Source: Quercus robur (lineage: Eukaryota; Streptophyta; Magnoliopsida; Fagales; Fagaceae). Taken from it: DNA of 64,000 nt. Shown here piece by piece: positions 1 to 12,589 of the stretch; the first letter of the stretch is position 1, and every line of letters begins with the position of its first letter. The notes below the pieces were generated by a model. It was given only the letters and a program-made list of their open reading frames with translations, was not told the origin of the DNA and ran no database searches. The translations under genes were made by a program, and so were the position numbers. The stretch is taken from contig NC_065541.1 of the NCBI RefSeq assembly GCF_932294415.1, forward strand, positions 54,042,290 to 54,106,289. Reading direction: 5' to 3'.

Positions 1-404
1 GGCACTAGGTCACTTTCTACATGTGTTCTCCATGTATAACGGCCTTTAAAATAAGCCTTATATATGTCTAGGGTTGTGAGGAAAAAAAAAAAACCCTACA
101 CATACATGTCAGCATGAGCCGAAAATTAGATCTGGAAATTCTGATTTCGTAGATCTCGACAAATTCAGCTTCTGTCGAGCTTTCTTCATTAAGTCTCAAT
201 AGATACTATTTCTGTCGAGGTATCTATCAAGTTTTAATGATGAACTCTTCTTCACTTGTTTCTTGGTCCAATCTTCATGGCTTTAATACTTGGCTTAAAC
301 AACATGTTTCTTGAAGTACTAAACCCATCCTAGATCTACCCAATTACAAGTAAAGTGCATTTTGTCAAAGGATTAGCCAATTATATAAAATATGTCCCTA
401 ACAC
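1..404. mobile_element. Partial LTR of another retroelement at window edge
   Basis: Non-coding stretch that ends in a typical LTR terminus (gtccctaaca) exactly where the protease-like region of the neighbouring gypsy fossil begins. It contains repeated tcgag/tctgtcgag motifs of the kind seen in woody-dicot LTRs. I read it as the end of a second LTR element inserted into, or joined to, the gypsy fossil. The left part lies outside the window, so family (Copia is my guess) and length cannot be fixed. Confidence 0.4.
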
Positions 405-899
405 CCATGATGATGCTTTGGTGGTGACCTTTCGAATCGGAAGATACTATGTGAAGAGGGTCCTTGTGGACTAGGGAAGTGGAGCTGAGATTATGTATCT
501 AGATCTATTTAAGGGGTTAAATCTCAAGCCTAAGGATCTAGAGAAATATGATTCGCCGTTGGTTGGCCTTGACGGGAGAACTGTCATCCCCCGAGGAATG
601 ATCAAGCTACCTGTACAGGCGAGGAATAAGGTGGTGCAGTGAACTTTATTGTAGTTGAGGCTTATCCACCATATATAGCTATCTTGGCTAGACTCTAGCT
701 GCATGCGTTGGGAGCAGTATTATCTACCATGCATTTGAAGGTTAAGTATCCCACTAGGGGGCAAGTAGGGGAATTGGTTGAAAGCCAGGTAGTGACAAGA
801 CAATGTTTAGTGGCTGTTATTGAGCAGCAATCACTGTAGGAGGCTTTTATTGCGTTGGAAGAAGGTCCATAGCAATTAACTAACCTTGAGGATGAACTT

Positions 900-2030
900 C
901 AGGCTAACTCGAAAGGGTTGATGTCAGAGGAATTGGAAAAAGTGGTAATAGAGTTAGAGGGGGATAAGTATTTTCAAGTTGGGGCTCAGTTACCCCTTGT
1001 TGACAAGGAGGAACTAATAAGCTTTTTGAAGAGTAACGTGGATATTTTTGCATGGAATACTTACGAGGCATCAGGGATTGATTTGGAATTCATGTGCCAT
1101 CACCTGAACATAAATCTGAGTGTTGTACCAAGGAGGCATCCCCCCCCCCCCCCCCCAGTGCTCTTCAAAGGAGCATGTTACGGCAGTAAAGGAAGAGGCG
1201 GTAAAACTCAAGCAAGCAGGGGCAATCAAGGAAGTTTTTTACCTTGAGTGGTTGGCAAACACTGTGGTAGTAAAGAAGAAGGACGAGAAGTGGCGTGTTT
1301 GCGTTGATTTCATGGATCTAAACAAGGCATGTCTGAAGGATCCGTTTCCCGTCCCTCAAATTGATCAATTGGTAGATGCAACGGTTGGACATTCTCGGAT
1401 GAGTTTTTTGGATGCCTTCCAAAGATATCACTAGATACCTTTAGCTCTCCCTGACCAAGAGAAAATAGCTTTCCGGGCTCCAACATGGAATTTCCACTAC
1501 CGAGTAATGCCCTTCAGCTTGAAGAATGCTGGATCTACGTATCAGAGGATGATGACCTGGATGTTTGAGTCTCAAATTGGGCAAACCATTGAGGCATATA
1601 TTGATGACATGGTTGTAAAGAGTAAATAGACATCGGAGCATTTGAAGGACTTGAGGGATGTGTTTTCAGTTCTTAGCAAACATAGGCTGCATCATAATGC
1701 CTTCAAATGCTTTTTTGGCATCAGCTCGGGAAAATTTCTCGGATACATGATAACTCACCGAGGAATTTATGTTAATCCTAACCAAATCAAGGCCATAAAT
1801 GGTTTGTATCCACCTCGAAATCCCAAAGAAGTGCAAAAGCTGACAGGAATGATGGCTACCTTGAATAGGTTTATTTATTGGTCAGTAGATCGATGCCAGC
1901 CATTTTTCCAGCTTCTTCATAAGTGGAAAGATTTCGAATGGTTCGAGGAATGTGTAACGGCTTTTGAAGTGTTGAAGCAGTATTTGTCACATCCCGACCC
2001 CAAGGGGAAGAGGTATTATATGCCTATATA
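900..2030 (+). pseudogene. Gypsy reverse transcriptase region (fossil)
   Basis: Readable blocks match Ty3/gypsy reverse transcriptase: a VCVDFMDLNKAC block near 1297, a DDMVVKS block near 1603 and a KLTGMMATLNRF block near 1840. It belongs to the element at 405-8474 and is broken. A poly-C tract near 1141 lies in the linker before the domain. Confidence 0.85.
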
Positions 2031-2850
2031 ACAATTACTGATCATGCAGTAAGTTTGGTTTTGGTTAGAACAGAGAATGGAGTGCAAAGGCCTGTCTATT
2101 ATGTTAGCAAATCCTTGCAAGAGGCAAAGACTCGCTATCTACCTTTGGTAAAAGCAGTTTTGGTCATTATACCTGCTATAAGGAAGCTTCCTCATTATTT
2201 CTAGGCACATATTGTAGTGGTGCTCATGCAACTCCCTTTGCAAGCGTTGCTATGAAAGTCTGACTATACTGGAAGGATTACTAAATGGGGGACCATGCTC
2301 GGGGCCTTTGATATTAAATACTTGACTCATATTGTTATAATGGGGCAAGTTTTGGCGGATTTAGTTGCAAAGTTTACTGTGGATGCTGTGGGGGATGTGG
2401 GGGTAGGACCGAGTGTCTTGGTGGTTTCAACCTATTCTCCTGCAACCTAAGAGGTGTACACTGACGAAGCGGCGAACTAAAAGGGCTCGGGAGTGGGAAT
2501 TGTTCTGGGATCCCCCGAGAAGCTAGTTGTAGGAAAGTCCTTACGGTTGGGCTTCCCGACCACTAATAATGAAGTTGAGTATAAAACTTTATTGGCCAGG
2601 ATGACAATGGTTGGCAGGCTTGGGGGGGAAGTTATAGAAGTTTATTTAGACTTACAACTGGTGGTCGGGTAAGTCAATGGAGAATTTGAGGCCAAAGATC
2701 AATGAATGCAAGGGTATCTTATCAAATTTAGGCATCCCCAATCTCACTTTAAAAGTTTCTCTCTCAAGCAAATGCCGAGAGGGCAGAACTCCCATGTAGA
2801 TTCGTTGGCTATGTTAGCTACCCTTTCGGGACTAGGCCTGCCTTGAGTCA
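2030..2850 (+). pseudogene. Gypsy RNase H region (fossil)
   Basis: Between the reverse transcriptase and integrase blocks lies about 800 bp with scattered RNase H-like wording, such as a YTDEAAN block near 2457 and a TNNEVEY block near 2562. It is part of the same decayed Ty3/gypsy element and is broken several times. Confidence 0.65.
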
Positions 2851-3059
2851 TAATTGTAGAAGATTTGGTAGCTCCCAGCAATGTTGATCAGCTACTAGTT
2901 GGAGTGCATAGCATACAAGTTGGACCAAGTTGGATGGACCCTTTAGTTTCATTCTTAAAGAGAGGACTATTGCCCGAGGATAAAAATGAAGCTGAAAAGA
3001 TATGTAGAAAGGCCCCATGATATTGGCCTTCCGAGGAGTACAAATTGTATAAACACTCC

Positions 3060-4169
3060 CACTTGGGACCATATCTACTGTGTGTTCATCCAGAAACTGT
3101 AGAACCCTTGTTGGAGGAACTACATGAAGGGATTTATGGGAGTCACACTGGGGGAAGGTCTTTATCGCATAGAGCTCTCACCTAGGAATATTGGTGGCCA
3201 AGTACGCAAAAAACTGCCCAAGATTATGTTAAGAAATGTGATCAATGTCAATAGTATGCCCTGAATATTCATCAGTCTAGAGGGGTCTTGAATCCACTCT
3301 CTAGTCCTTGGCCGTTTGCCCAGTGGGGCTTGGACATAGTGGAACCATTTCCCAAAGCTACTAGAAACCGAAGATGGCTTCTCATCGGGACTGTTTATTT
3401 CATAAAGTGGGTTGAAGCTGAGCCACTTACTAATATTAGAGACGTGGATACAAAGAGGTTCATTTAGAGGAACATCATTACCAGATTTGAGGTTCCCCAT
3501 ATGCTGATCTCGGATAATGGATTCCAATTTGACAATAAGGCTTTTAGAAGGTATTATGGGGAGTTAGGTATCAGAAATAGGTATTCTACCCCGGCCTATC
3601 CACAGGGAAATGGGCAGGCAGAAGCGGTTAATAAGGCCATAGTGTCTGGGTTGAAGAAAAGGCTGGACGATGTGAAAGGAAGATGGGTGAATGAGTTACC
3701 CTATGTGCTATGTAAATATCGCACCACACCCTAAAGATAAATAGGAGAGACTCCATTCTCAATGACCTATGAGTCTGTAGCAATCATACCTCTTGAGGCA
3801 AGGTTCTCGACCTTGAAAACTGATTAGTTCAATGTAGAAGAGAATGGATGTTTACTTTCAGCGAGCTTAGAGTTAATCAATGAAAGAAGAGAAGTAGCCA
3901 TGGTTAAAATGACACATTATCAGCAGAAACTCAGGCAAGGGTACAACAAGGGAGTAAAGCTGAGGCCATTGGCTTCTGGAGATTTGGTCTTAAGGAAAGT
4001 AGTGGGAATAGCAAAGAACCCTTTATGGGGGAAGTTAAGTCCTAATTGGGAAGACCCATACAGGATAACTTCAATAGCGGGAATTGAGGCTTATTATCTA
4101 GAGGATTTAGATGAAAATATTGTTCTGCGTCCATGGAATGTAAATAACCTATGTAGGTATTATTATTAA
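3060..4169 (+). pseudogene. Gypsy integrase region (fossil)
   Basis: An HHCC-type N-terminal region (about 3110-3255, ending in KCDQCQ), a core domain (about 3300-3740) and a C-terminal region (about 3890-4166) with a LSPNWEDPYRI block, the typical GPF/Y-like end of plant gypsy integrases. It belongs to the fossil element at 405-8474 and is broken. Confidence 0.85.
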
Positions 4170-4258
4170 TAATACAGTGGATTCTATTCAGCTCTCATCT
4201 ATTCATTGATTGATGTTTGGTTTACAAGTTGTTTTGCACTAAAATTAACTCTGATATT

Positions 4259-4505
4259 AAGTGTTAAACAGAACCTCGGTCTTGTTCGACTCCTCGGGTC
4301 ATAGGCCTTGGGTAAATTAACTCTTATGTAAAATTGGTTAAGTGTTAAACAGAACCTCGGTCTTGTTCAACTCCTTGGGTCAAAAGCCTTGGGTAAATTA
4401 ACTCTTATGTAAATTTGGCTAAGTGTTATACAACATCTTGACTTTGTTCAACTCCTTAGTTATAAACCTTGGTCTTAATTGCATCTCCAGTTTTTGAGCC
4501 TTGGG
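4259..4505 (+). repeat. Tandem repeat, about 81-bp unit, three copies
   Basis: Three successive units, starting near 4260, 4341 and 4421, share the words aacctcggtcttgttc and ccttgggtaaattaa. The third is the most diverged. They lie just after the integrase region, where Tat-type elements often carry tandem arrays in the 3' spacer. Confidence 0.85.
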
Positions 4506-4899
4506 TAAATTAAGAGAATAAATAGATGTCAAAAAGACTTAACCTTAACATAAGTAAAGTTCAATCCCACAGGTTCGGTTAAAACTCCATCCGAGCTTGG
4601 GGAATGTGCTGTTAAGGTTAAGTAGAATTTAGGGTGGTGTAACTTACTTAAGGTTATGCGTTAAATTCAAAAGAACATGCGTTATACTTGATAAAATAGA
4701 GATTTGAAAATCATGCAGAACAGAGTTGGCACAAAAACGGGATATATTCATTTAGTCCAACAAGTTGATTATAGTAGAATAAAAAAAAAAGGCGTTATTT
4801 AAACCTGGCCCGTTACAAAATAGCCTAAGTGCTAAGCAAGGAATGACCAGGCATCAACCTCCTTCTCTTTCTCCTTTTTTTTTTTTTTTTTTTTCCTTT

Positions 4900-7290
4900 T
4901 CAACTACTCAACTTCTACAACGACTTCAAGCTCTAACTCTACCACTAGGGTTGAAGGTTGTTGTTCCTTCTCCTTTCCAGCAGAAGGCGTAGGGGTCAGG
5001 ACTGTTGTGGACTTCGATGCTGAGGAAGTAAAGCTTAGATCAAGAGGAGGAGGGGCAGAGCTTGGAGCAATGCGAAGAGATGGAGGGTAATAAACCTTAT
5101 TAGTCCCTCTCAGTTTAGCATCAGCATCAACCCTAGCAGCATTGAGGGCTTTGCCCCAAACTTCTAGGCAGAAGGCCCAAGCTACGTTTCTGAACTGGGC
5201 AGTAAGACTTTGAGCAGTCTTAGTCATACTAGCGTTATAGGCCGCTTGCTCGGCCTTCGCGCTTTCAACATTTTTGCCCTTGAGCTGTTTTTGCTAGCAT
5301 TTAATCTGTTCATTGGCCAAGGCCAGCTGTGTTTTGCTCCTCTTTAGAGATGCCCACAGCTTTTCAACTTGTCTTTCAAACCCAGCTAGGGTAGCCTCGG
5401 CATTCTTATGCCCTTTCTCCGCCTCAGCTAGGTGAAAAAGCGAATCCTTATACTTTTTCTTAGAGTCAGCTAAGGCCTTGTCCGATTGTACCAGCTAGTT
5501 CTCTGCCTCTCAAGACTTGGAAAGAGTGTGGTCAACCCACTCCTTGGCTACAAAGGCTGCTTGCTCCGCCTATTTTCAAAGAAATTACTTACATAAGTTA
5601 TAATCTTGTTAATTAATACGAGAGGATTTTAAGAAAAGAAGAGATGCCTAACTAACCTTTGCGAGGTCCCTCTTTTAGCGAGAGGAACACTTCACGTTTC
5701 CTCAGCCCCTTTAACTCCTGCATTTCATCAGGAAGGAGCAGTGCCTTCTTGAGGCACTCGGACACTAGCCCAGATCTACCTTTCTGAGCATTTTTAAGAG
5801 ATGCTTCAGAGGTAACAGGGTACCCTGAGCTGAGCACAAAGGCAGGATTCCATGTAGTGGCCTTGGACTGTTGCTCACTTTCAATGCCCTTGCCAGCCCC
5901 AAAAGAAGTGCCTTTTTTTTGTTGAGCCTTTGTGTCCCTAAGCTCCTTAGAAGAAGGTTGTTGTATGGGCTGAGGTATCTCTCATTCTTCAGAATCCTCA
6001 ATCTGTTTTCCTTTTTCCCTCTTCTTTTCGGGGGCATCAGCAGTTGGAACGTGGGATGGAGTAAGGGTAGGTGGCCGTGGTTCAATGGGTACTACGGGGG
6101 CATCTCTCCCTACATGGGCGGAGAGCAGTGCGAGCAGGTTGAGTGTTTTCTCTTCTAGCACCATGGCTTCAAGAATGTTTGTTGCTTCTTGGCTAGTACT
6201 GACTTATGCAGCAACGAGATGGTGATGGGTGAGCATTGGAGAGTCCTCGGGATATTCTTGGAAAAAAACTTCAAAATTTTAATCTTGTACCTCCCGAGTT
6301 GATTTGTTACTTCACTCTTCCCTTTCATCTTCGGAGGGAAAAGGTTGCTCGTGGGAGTAAAGGAACTTGGCTACAAGTGGGGCGGGTAGCTGAGCGTCCT
6401 GTGTACCGGAGGGTGGAGGCTTGTTCAAAAATTCGGAGATAGCTACGTCGATCAAGGCTAGCCTCGGGTCCTTTGCTTTAATCATGTATTTGGGAGATTG
6501 AAAGTGAGTGGAGATAGGTTTGAACCCTAGGATCATGTGCACTACTCGAAGTTGTTTGTCTCGATGGAGGAAGATCTCCGATTGAAGATTCGATTGAGGT
6601 CTACGAAGTTCACCAAGTTTTTGTTCAGAGTAGTGTGAAATTCGTTTGCCGAGGAAATGGAGAAGAAAGGAGTTAGTTCTAAAAAAATATATATTGAAAA
6701 ATAGATAAAATCCTCTTTATGAGTAAATATAACGAGATAGGGAAAGAGGGCAATCTAAGTTATTCTAGGTTCTCGAGTATCCCATCTAGTTCCCCATCTT
6801 AGGTAGTGCAGTGCAAACCATCATGTCATTGACCCGAGACGATGAGGAAGTCTTCGTCCATACCCTTATTCGACTCAGGAGTACAAGAGATTAACCTAAC
6901 AGAGGGTACTCTACATGTAAAATAATAACCCGTATCTTTCCCTTTCTGGCAATTATATACCCAGTTCACGTTATGACACGTAAGGTTAGTCCCCTTTTTT
7001 TCGGTTTATCATATCTACACTACCAAGGACCCTAAAAAAGTTGGGAGAACATTGGGTCAGAGATAACCTAAAGTTAATAAGAAAATCCCTAGTTACCCTA
7101 CCCATAAGAATCTCTATTCCTCCTTCAATAAATGTAATCATAGGAATGATTACTACCCCAAGTGGTTTGTTTGTAACCAATCACTCCCCTAGTTCACAAT
7201 GTTGAAGTTCAACATTTTTTAGAATTCTATACTTAGCCTTAAAAGCGGCCATGCCCTCAGGGGTATCAACTAGTTCGGCAAATCTACCCA
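4900..7290 (-). other. Antisense ORF region of the gypsy spacer (fossil)
   Basis: On the strand opposite to pol, several reading-frame pieces lie in one direction between 7290 and 4904. The central part (5640-5230) is alanine-, lysine- and glutamate-rich and coiled-coil-like. The last piece (5227-4904) ends in an acidic tail. Tat-lineage elements are known to carry antisense ORFs here, some with plant-mobile-domain similarity. The function is unknown and the region is broken. Confidence 0.6.
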
Positions 7291-7741
7291 TATTGTCTTA
7301 TCGAGGGAATAAAAAAAGAAGAAGAAGAAGAAGGCACGATTTCTTTAAATGTGGGATGAAGGGCCAAAGGCATTTATGAGCACTAGAAGGAATTTTCCTC
7401 GGACTGCTACGTCAAAGAAAGCTTGTAGAAGGTGTGTAAATGGGAAAAATTACCCCCAATCTCTTTTTATATAGGGGTTGAAAAAGAGCGGTAATTTTCC
7501 CGCTCATAAATTCCACAAAAATGGGACCGTAAGGTTACCATCACACCGTAGAACATGGGGAACATGCAGTTACTTGATGCAATAATTGCAGGAATGTGGA
7601 TATCGAAGCGTTAGGAACGTTCAGAGGGCATACGAAGTGAAGTCTCCACGTGGGAATGCGCTGAGCACGTACCAGTTTCCCCTTTATTACTAAAACCTTA
7701 CTCTTAGAGTAGCTCTTGATAGCAAGGTTTTAGGGGGCTAT

Positions 7742-8474
7742 TGTTAGGGGTCCGAGGACCGAAGAGGAATGGATTAGGGATTAGATTGCTCAACCCACAC
7801 CTGAGGAGACAAATGCGTTCCAAAGATTCCACCCACCTGAGGATGGAAGCATAGTCAAGACAATGGGCACCTTGTGATGTTCTAGGGTAAGGAAAAAGGG
7901 TAGCGACAAAAGTAGAGAAGAGGGGAGGAAGTTTCCTAGAAGGAACAATTTCCTCCTCCGCATTGAATGCCTTGCACCAATCTTATCAGCTGCATTAATA
8001 AGGAGATGACCCCTGAACAGTAACTTCACAGCTAGCAGCCTTTTCCACTACCTTCAGTAGAGTGTTGATGGGACAAGTATCCTTAGGAACGCCTAGAGGC
8101 ATACAGATGGAGGGATAGGATACAAAGAAGGGGGATATAAAAGGAGGGGAGTCTCCCAGAAAAAGGGAGAGGAGATGCTTGTTTATGAAATAGGAAAAAG
8201 AGAAAGTGAACAATGCTTTATCTGGTGCAAAACTCAAACATTATACATAAGAACTTAATCCTCGAACACACCCAAGGAAAGCTATATTTCTCATCGTCTA
8301 CTTATTTTATTCCTTTCTATTATCCTAGGCTCTTCAATCTTTGACTTATACTTAGATTAGAACACTTGAATTGTTTGCTTGCTCTCTAAAGAAATTCTAT
8401 TGTTGGGCTTGATTTGAAGGACAAGACATCACCATTCTAAGTGGGCTTGGGCCTTTATTTTTTGAGCACCTACA
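7742..8474 (+). repeat. 3' LTR of the gypsy fossil
   Basis: About 733 bp beginning tgttaggggtcc directly after a purine-rich run (tagggggcta, ending 7740) that fits a polypurine tract. It ends at cacctaca, so it has TG...CA-type ends. The matching 5' LTR is outside the window, so age cannot be estimated from LTR divergence. It shares words such as gcattaat...atgacccct with the solo LTRs at 11630 and about 31490, which points to related families. Confidence 0.7.
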
Positions 8475-8939
8475 CTTAGTATTTTGCACTCATTAACTCA
8501 CTTGACACAAAGATTAAAAAATATAAGTAGATACATGACATAAATTTAAGTGGATAATTATGGTGTGGTCTCTACATAAATTTAGACATATGATACAAAA
8601 TTGGATTCTAATTAAACTTTTTCTGAGTTTTGCCTATTATATATATATATATATATATTCCTTCAAAATACAAGCTAATTCAAATTACAAATTAATTGAA
8701 TAGCAACTAAACAAATTTAATCCTATCTCTTCTTACATAATAAGAAGAGTTTTTATTGATAATTCCTATAACTAATTAGACTACAGGACCAAGGCAACTT
8801 TCACTACTTATCCTAACTAAGACAGGTCATAACACTAATTAATAAGTTTAAACCCCAACCTTTTGAATTATGAATTAGTTGAATGCTCTAATTAAAGAGG
8901 ATAAAACAATTTAACCAGCCTAAACGGCTAAACAGGCTG
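8475..8939. other. AT-rich intergenic, nothing recognised
   Basis: AT-rich sequence with a (TA)n run near 8638-8660. No coding or RNA signal seen. Confidence 0.6.
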
Positions 8940-9200
8940 AGAAGTATGTGGGAATGACAACACATGGACCAAAATAATACAAACAAGAAGCTGTGAAGCT
9001 GAAGTTCGACCTCGTACAAATTGGGAGAGTCATTCTGGTTCTCCCTGAAAGCAAATTGACCACTACTCTCTCTTAATAAGTGGCGAGAATCGATGTTTTA
9101 ATATGGGCCTCCCTCAAGTCCGTACATGCATGATAATTGCCTTGCCTTCTGCTTGAAGAATTCCTGAACGTATTCTTTCTTCAAATGTGGACTGTAGCTG
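8940..9200 (+). repeat. Diverged dispersed repeat, copy 1
   Basis: Shares ordered words with 10815-11015: ggaccaaaat, gttc.acctcgtac, gcaaattgac, aagtggc, gggcctcc and gaacgtat. Spacing is similar and identity by eye is perhaps 70 per cent. No family recognised. Confidence 0.5.
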
Positions 9201-9349
9201 CATAAATGTCGATCTCTTATAGTGCTCAATTCTCATGCATTGTGCTGTTTGTGACACTCCTGTTTCTGTTTTCGATGATGACAAGAACTAGCACTGAGTT
9301 GAGCACATGTTTTAACTAATTTTAATTAGTGTGAAAATATATGTGAAAG

Positions 9350-9545
9350 TTGTTTTTGTTCTTCAAGGTTGGCAAAAACATCTTTTTGGTGGTCATATTT
9401 TTAATTTGGTTCTCAAGTTTTCAGAGTTTTCATTTTTGTCATTATATTTTTATACTTGTTGTCATTTTGGTCACTGTTGTCATCTCACTTTAGCTTGGGT
9501 TTAAGCCTTTGCTCCATGAATTATGCCTCACCCAAAAAAAAAAAA
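9350..9545. repeat. MITE-like 'gtcatttttggtc' repeat
   Basis: Contains the motifs ttttggtggtcatatttt, tttggttctcaagttt and attttggtcactg, then an A run. Similar wording occurs at 38690-38880 and 63610-63770. This looks like a common plant low-complexity MITE family; its ends are not defined here. Confidence 0.4.
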
Positions 9546-10814
9546 AAAAAAATCCCATTTAAAGCTGTAACACTTCAAATGAAGTCGGGTTGGGTTTAAA
9601 CCAAATCGAGCATAAAACCAGTTGGCTCCACGTATCCCAACAAATTGGTGCTCTTTTAAACTTGTCTTTTTTGTAATTGGTGGTATACATTTCCACTTTC
9701 AACAACATTGGACCATATTGTAAAGGAAATAAATCAACAACGAAAAACAAATCTTAGTCCCACAGTTTTGGGATTGGGGTTATTTATCCTCAATAGATGA
9801 GATTGGTTACACAAATTGTTTTTTAATGTCATTCTATTCTATTCTATTCGAATCTACACTTTTTGTTACATGTCTTTTTTTAAGATGAGTCCGATTAATA
9901 GATGCTCTTAAGACATTTGTTAATTGACTATTTTAAGAAAATCTTGAAATAACTTTTATGAGAAATATAAAAAGTTATAAAAAAATCAGCTACTTTTTTC
10001 TTTTACCTTTTTTTTACCATTCTTTTGACTTGAATTAACTCACACTTCCTTACTAAAAAAAAGATTTTTTTTCTCAAGAATTTATTTTATTTTTTATTTT
10101 TTATCTTTATAAATGGCGTAGTGACTAGTCAGTCATCTATTCATTTTATAAAAAAATATTTCTATTTGATACATAGAAAAAAAGAAAAAGAAAAGCAAGT
10201 ATTCCAATAGAAAGAAATTTAAATATCTTAATTAATAAAAAGTAAAAAAAAATAATTATGAGAGAGAAAACTGGAACTTTATTAAGTAATTATAATTTGT
10301 TAGAGAAGATCAAGTATAATATAATTGAAACTTTTTTAGTTTTGAATTGTTTTATTTTGGTAGAGCTAATAAAACAATGAGTTATATATAATTGATTCTA
10401 ACTTACATATATATAACAAAAATTAATTACAAAATATATTTATATATTTTATGATTATTATATTATAACGAATAAATTTTTTAAAGCTACCTTACTGAGT
10501 AAGAAGAAATGAACAAAATAAATCAACCCTTGAATTATTATTCTATAGTACGTATAATTGCCCACTCATAGACGCATGGATGTAAAAGATTTTTGCTTAA
10601 CGTTGTTAGTTCTGAATTCCAATTCACAGTCGGTAATCAGTAATAAGAAGAATATAACAAGATATGGCTTTTTTTTTGGATTGTGAAAACTAAAAAGTGC
10701 ATCTATAAAAGGTTTTTTTTTTCACCAACCTTATGGTATATATATGATATAGTGCATACATAAAGTTGGTGAAACAATTTTACATACAAAGCTCGAAAAA
10801 TGAAAAGACATAAA
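9546..10814. other. AT-rich intergenic, nothing recognised
   Basis: About 1.3 kb of very AT-rich sequence with A/T runs and a (TA)n stretch near 10735-10747. No coding, tRNA or structured element seen on either strand. Confidence 0.6.
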
Positions 10815-11110
10815 CTGAAATGATTTCCAACGGACCAAAATGCTTTAAACCTGCTGAGGTTCAACCTCGTACGATTTGTGCTCGAAGCAAAATTGACAAC
10901 TTCACTTCCCTATGCTACAAGTGGCAAAAGTCAAAAATTACTGGCCACAAAATTGTGGGCCTCCATATTTGTGATATTTAACCTGCCGCCTGTTCGAACA
11001 AATCTCGAACGTATCTTTCCTCCACCAGGAAGATTACGGAATATTCTTTTTTTGCTGAATTGAAGATTACGGAATATTCAGCAATTCCAATAAAGCTCTT
11101 CTTACTCTCA
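10815..11110 (+). repeat. Diverged dispersed repeat, copy 2
   Basis: Second copy of the repeat at 8940-9200, same orientation. After the shared part it contains a local duplication of gaagattacggaatattc (11030 and 11062). Confidence 0.5.
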
Positions 11111-11159
11111 CCTTAATAATAGGTTCAGGGCTACTTTAGAAACATTGGTGTCACCTAGG

Positions 11160-11545
11160 TTATTTGTGGAGTTTATGTGGTCTTTGTGATAGTCTTTTTA
11201 CGTTGCAAGAACCTTAATGTTGATTTTGTTGAAATTGATTTGGATACTAAATCAGTTATAGGTCTTATTTCTAACTCTAAATCCATTAATAGTCCCTTGA
11301 TGACTGTAGATTGTTGGCTTCCTAGATTCTTCATTTGAAGATTTTGCATTGTTTCAAGAGGTGAATAGATGTGCTGATGCATTGGCAAATGCTAGTGTCT
11401 CTTAAGATACTGATATAGTTTTCTATAACTCCCCTCTGTCTTTCATGGTAGAGATCTTTTGTAATGATTATGTTGGGATGTATTTTAACAGGCTTTATCC
11501 TGAAACGATGGTGTTGCCTTAGCCTTTTTATTTGATGTCCTTTAC
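11160..11545 (+). pseudogene. LINE-type RNase H domain relic
   Basis: Plus-strand wording in shifting frames matches the C-terminal RNase H-like domain found in plant non-LTR retrotransposons and related orphan proteins: DLDTKSVIGLISNSKSINSP near 11240, then ADALANA near 11372 and RLYPETM near 11490. Stops and at least two frame changes separate the blocks, so it is dead. A short A-rich stretch (11549-11560) follows and may be a LINE tail. Confidence 0.65.
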
Positions 11546-11629
11546 CATTAAAAAACAAAACTATACATAATTTACAAATTGACTTGATAATGATAATGAT
11601 TGGTGAGTCTTAACCATCTAATTAATGAA

Positions 11630-12404
11630 TGTTTGGGTGTGGTCCAAGATGAACTAAAGAAGACTGGGCTTGGATTAGAGTCAGAAAGGGGCCATAGAAG
11701 TGTTACTAAAGAAGGTTCGGTCCCAAGAAATCCGAGGATAGTATAAATCTGAGGATTAAGCCAAGGAAGGAAAGAAGCTCAGGACATCAAGAAGAGGACT
11801 GGGGATTGTCAAGCCATGCTTAGGGATGATGACTGGTGAAAGAAACAGTAACTTGTCCGAACAAAATTTGGAGGAAGCTTTTTGGTGAAGCCATTGCCCC
11901 CGCCGTATTAAATGCACTGTACCAACTAAGCATACTGCATTAATGGTTGAATGACCCCTCTAAATATTGTCTCAATAGCTTGTTACCTACTCAACTCAGC
12001 CTCAAAAGGAGGGTAAGGGAAGGATGTGACAAGTATCTTGTCTGAATAATCATCCACTCTACAGGTGGATGACTAAGATGGAAGCACTAGAGCTAAAAAT
12101 AGGAAAAGACCCCACATGTTGTGGGATCGTTTGAAAAAAAAAAAAAAAAATTCATTGTAAACACTAAAGAGAGTATTATCTTGTATTCACGCCATAATAG
12201 TAGCCTTCCTCTAATATCCCGAGGGACAGTCAATAACCAAAAGTTATCATTTGGTAATAATCTATCTTAGTCCTAAAGTTCTTTTTCTTTACTTAAGCTT
12301 TTTTATATTTCTTAATTTTTAGCCCAAAAATCCATCTCTTGTAAATTAACTGTCTCAGATAGAGACCCAACCCAAATTGGGTTGCTCGGTTTTTACCCCA
12401 AACA
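11630..12404 (+). repeat. Solo LTR, gypsy-like
   Basis: A 775-bp non-coding block with matching inverted ends, tgtttggg at 11630 and cccaaaca at 12404. It contains the gcattaatggttgaatgacccct segment shared with the gypsy LTR at 7742-8474, and late promoter-like sequence. No internal region flanks it, so it is best read as a solo LTR. I found no target duplication, which fits an old or rearranged insertion. Confidence 0.65.
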
Positions 12405-12589
12405 GTTTGAATTATATATATATATATATATATATTTGTAATTGTTGATACATATCGATCAGTTCGTAAGTTATGTGTAGTAAAATTGTAGTATATCTAA
12501 CATCACTATAAAAAAAAACTCAAGCATTACTTATTTAATTATTAGGATCTACTATTATGTGAGATGATAGAATACATATTTTTTTCTTC

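Larger units (their letters stand above)
405..8474 (+). mobile_element. Ty3/gypsy LTR retrotransposon fossil, Tat-type, 5' truncated
   Basis: Decayed Ty3/gypsy element. In order: protease-like (about 405-720), reverse transcriptase (about 900-2030), RNase H (2030-2850), integrase (3060-4166), a long 3' spacer with tandem repeats and antisense reading frames, and a 3' LTR. The domain order, the integrase wording near 3505-3735 (DNGFQFD, STPAYPQGNGQAEAVNKAI) and the antisense ORF region between pol and the 3' LTR are typical of the Tat/Ogre lineage. The gag region and the 5' LTR are not in the window. It is broken by well over ten interruptions and looks old. Confidence 0.9.

Noticed and set aside
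5652-6442. Plus-strand frames opposite the antisense gypsy region
   Set aside because: Shadows of the minus-strand pieces, with no domain.
11625-12410. A 5-bp target duplication for the solo LTR
   Set aside because: Flanks (atgaa and gtttg) do not match, so none is claimed.
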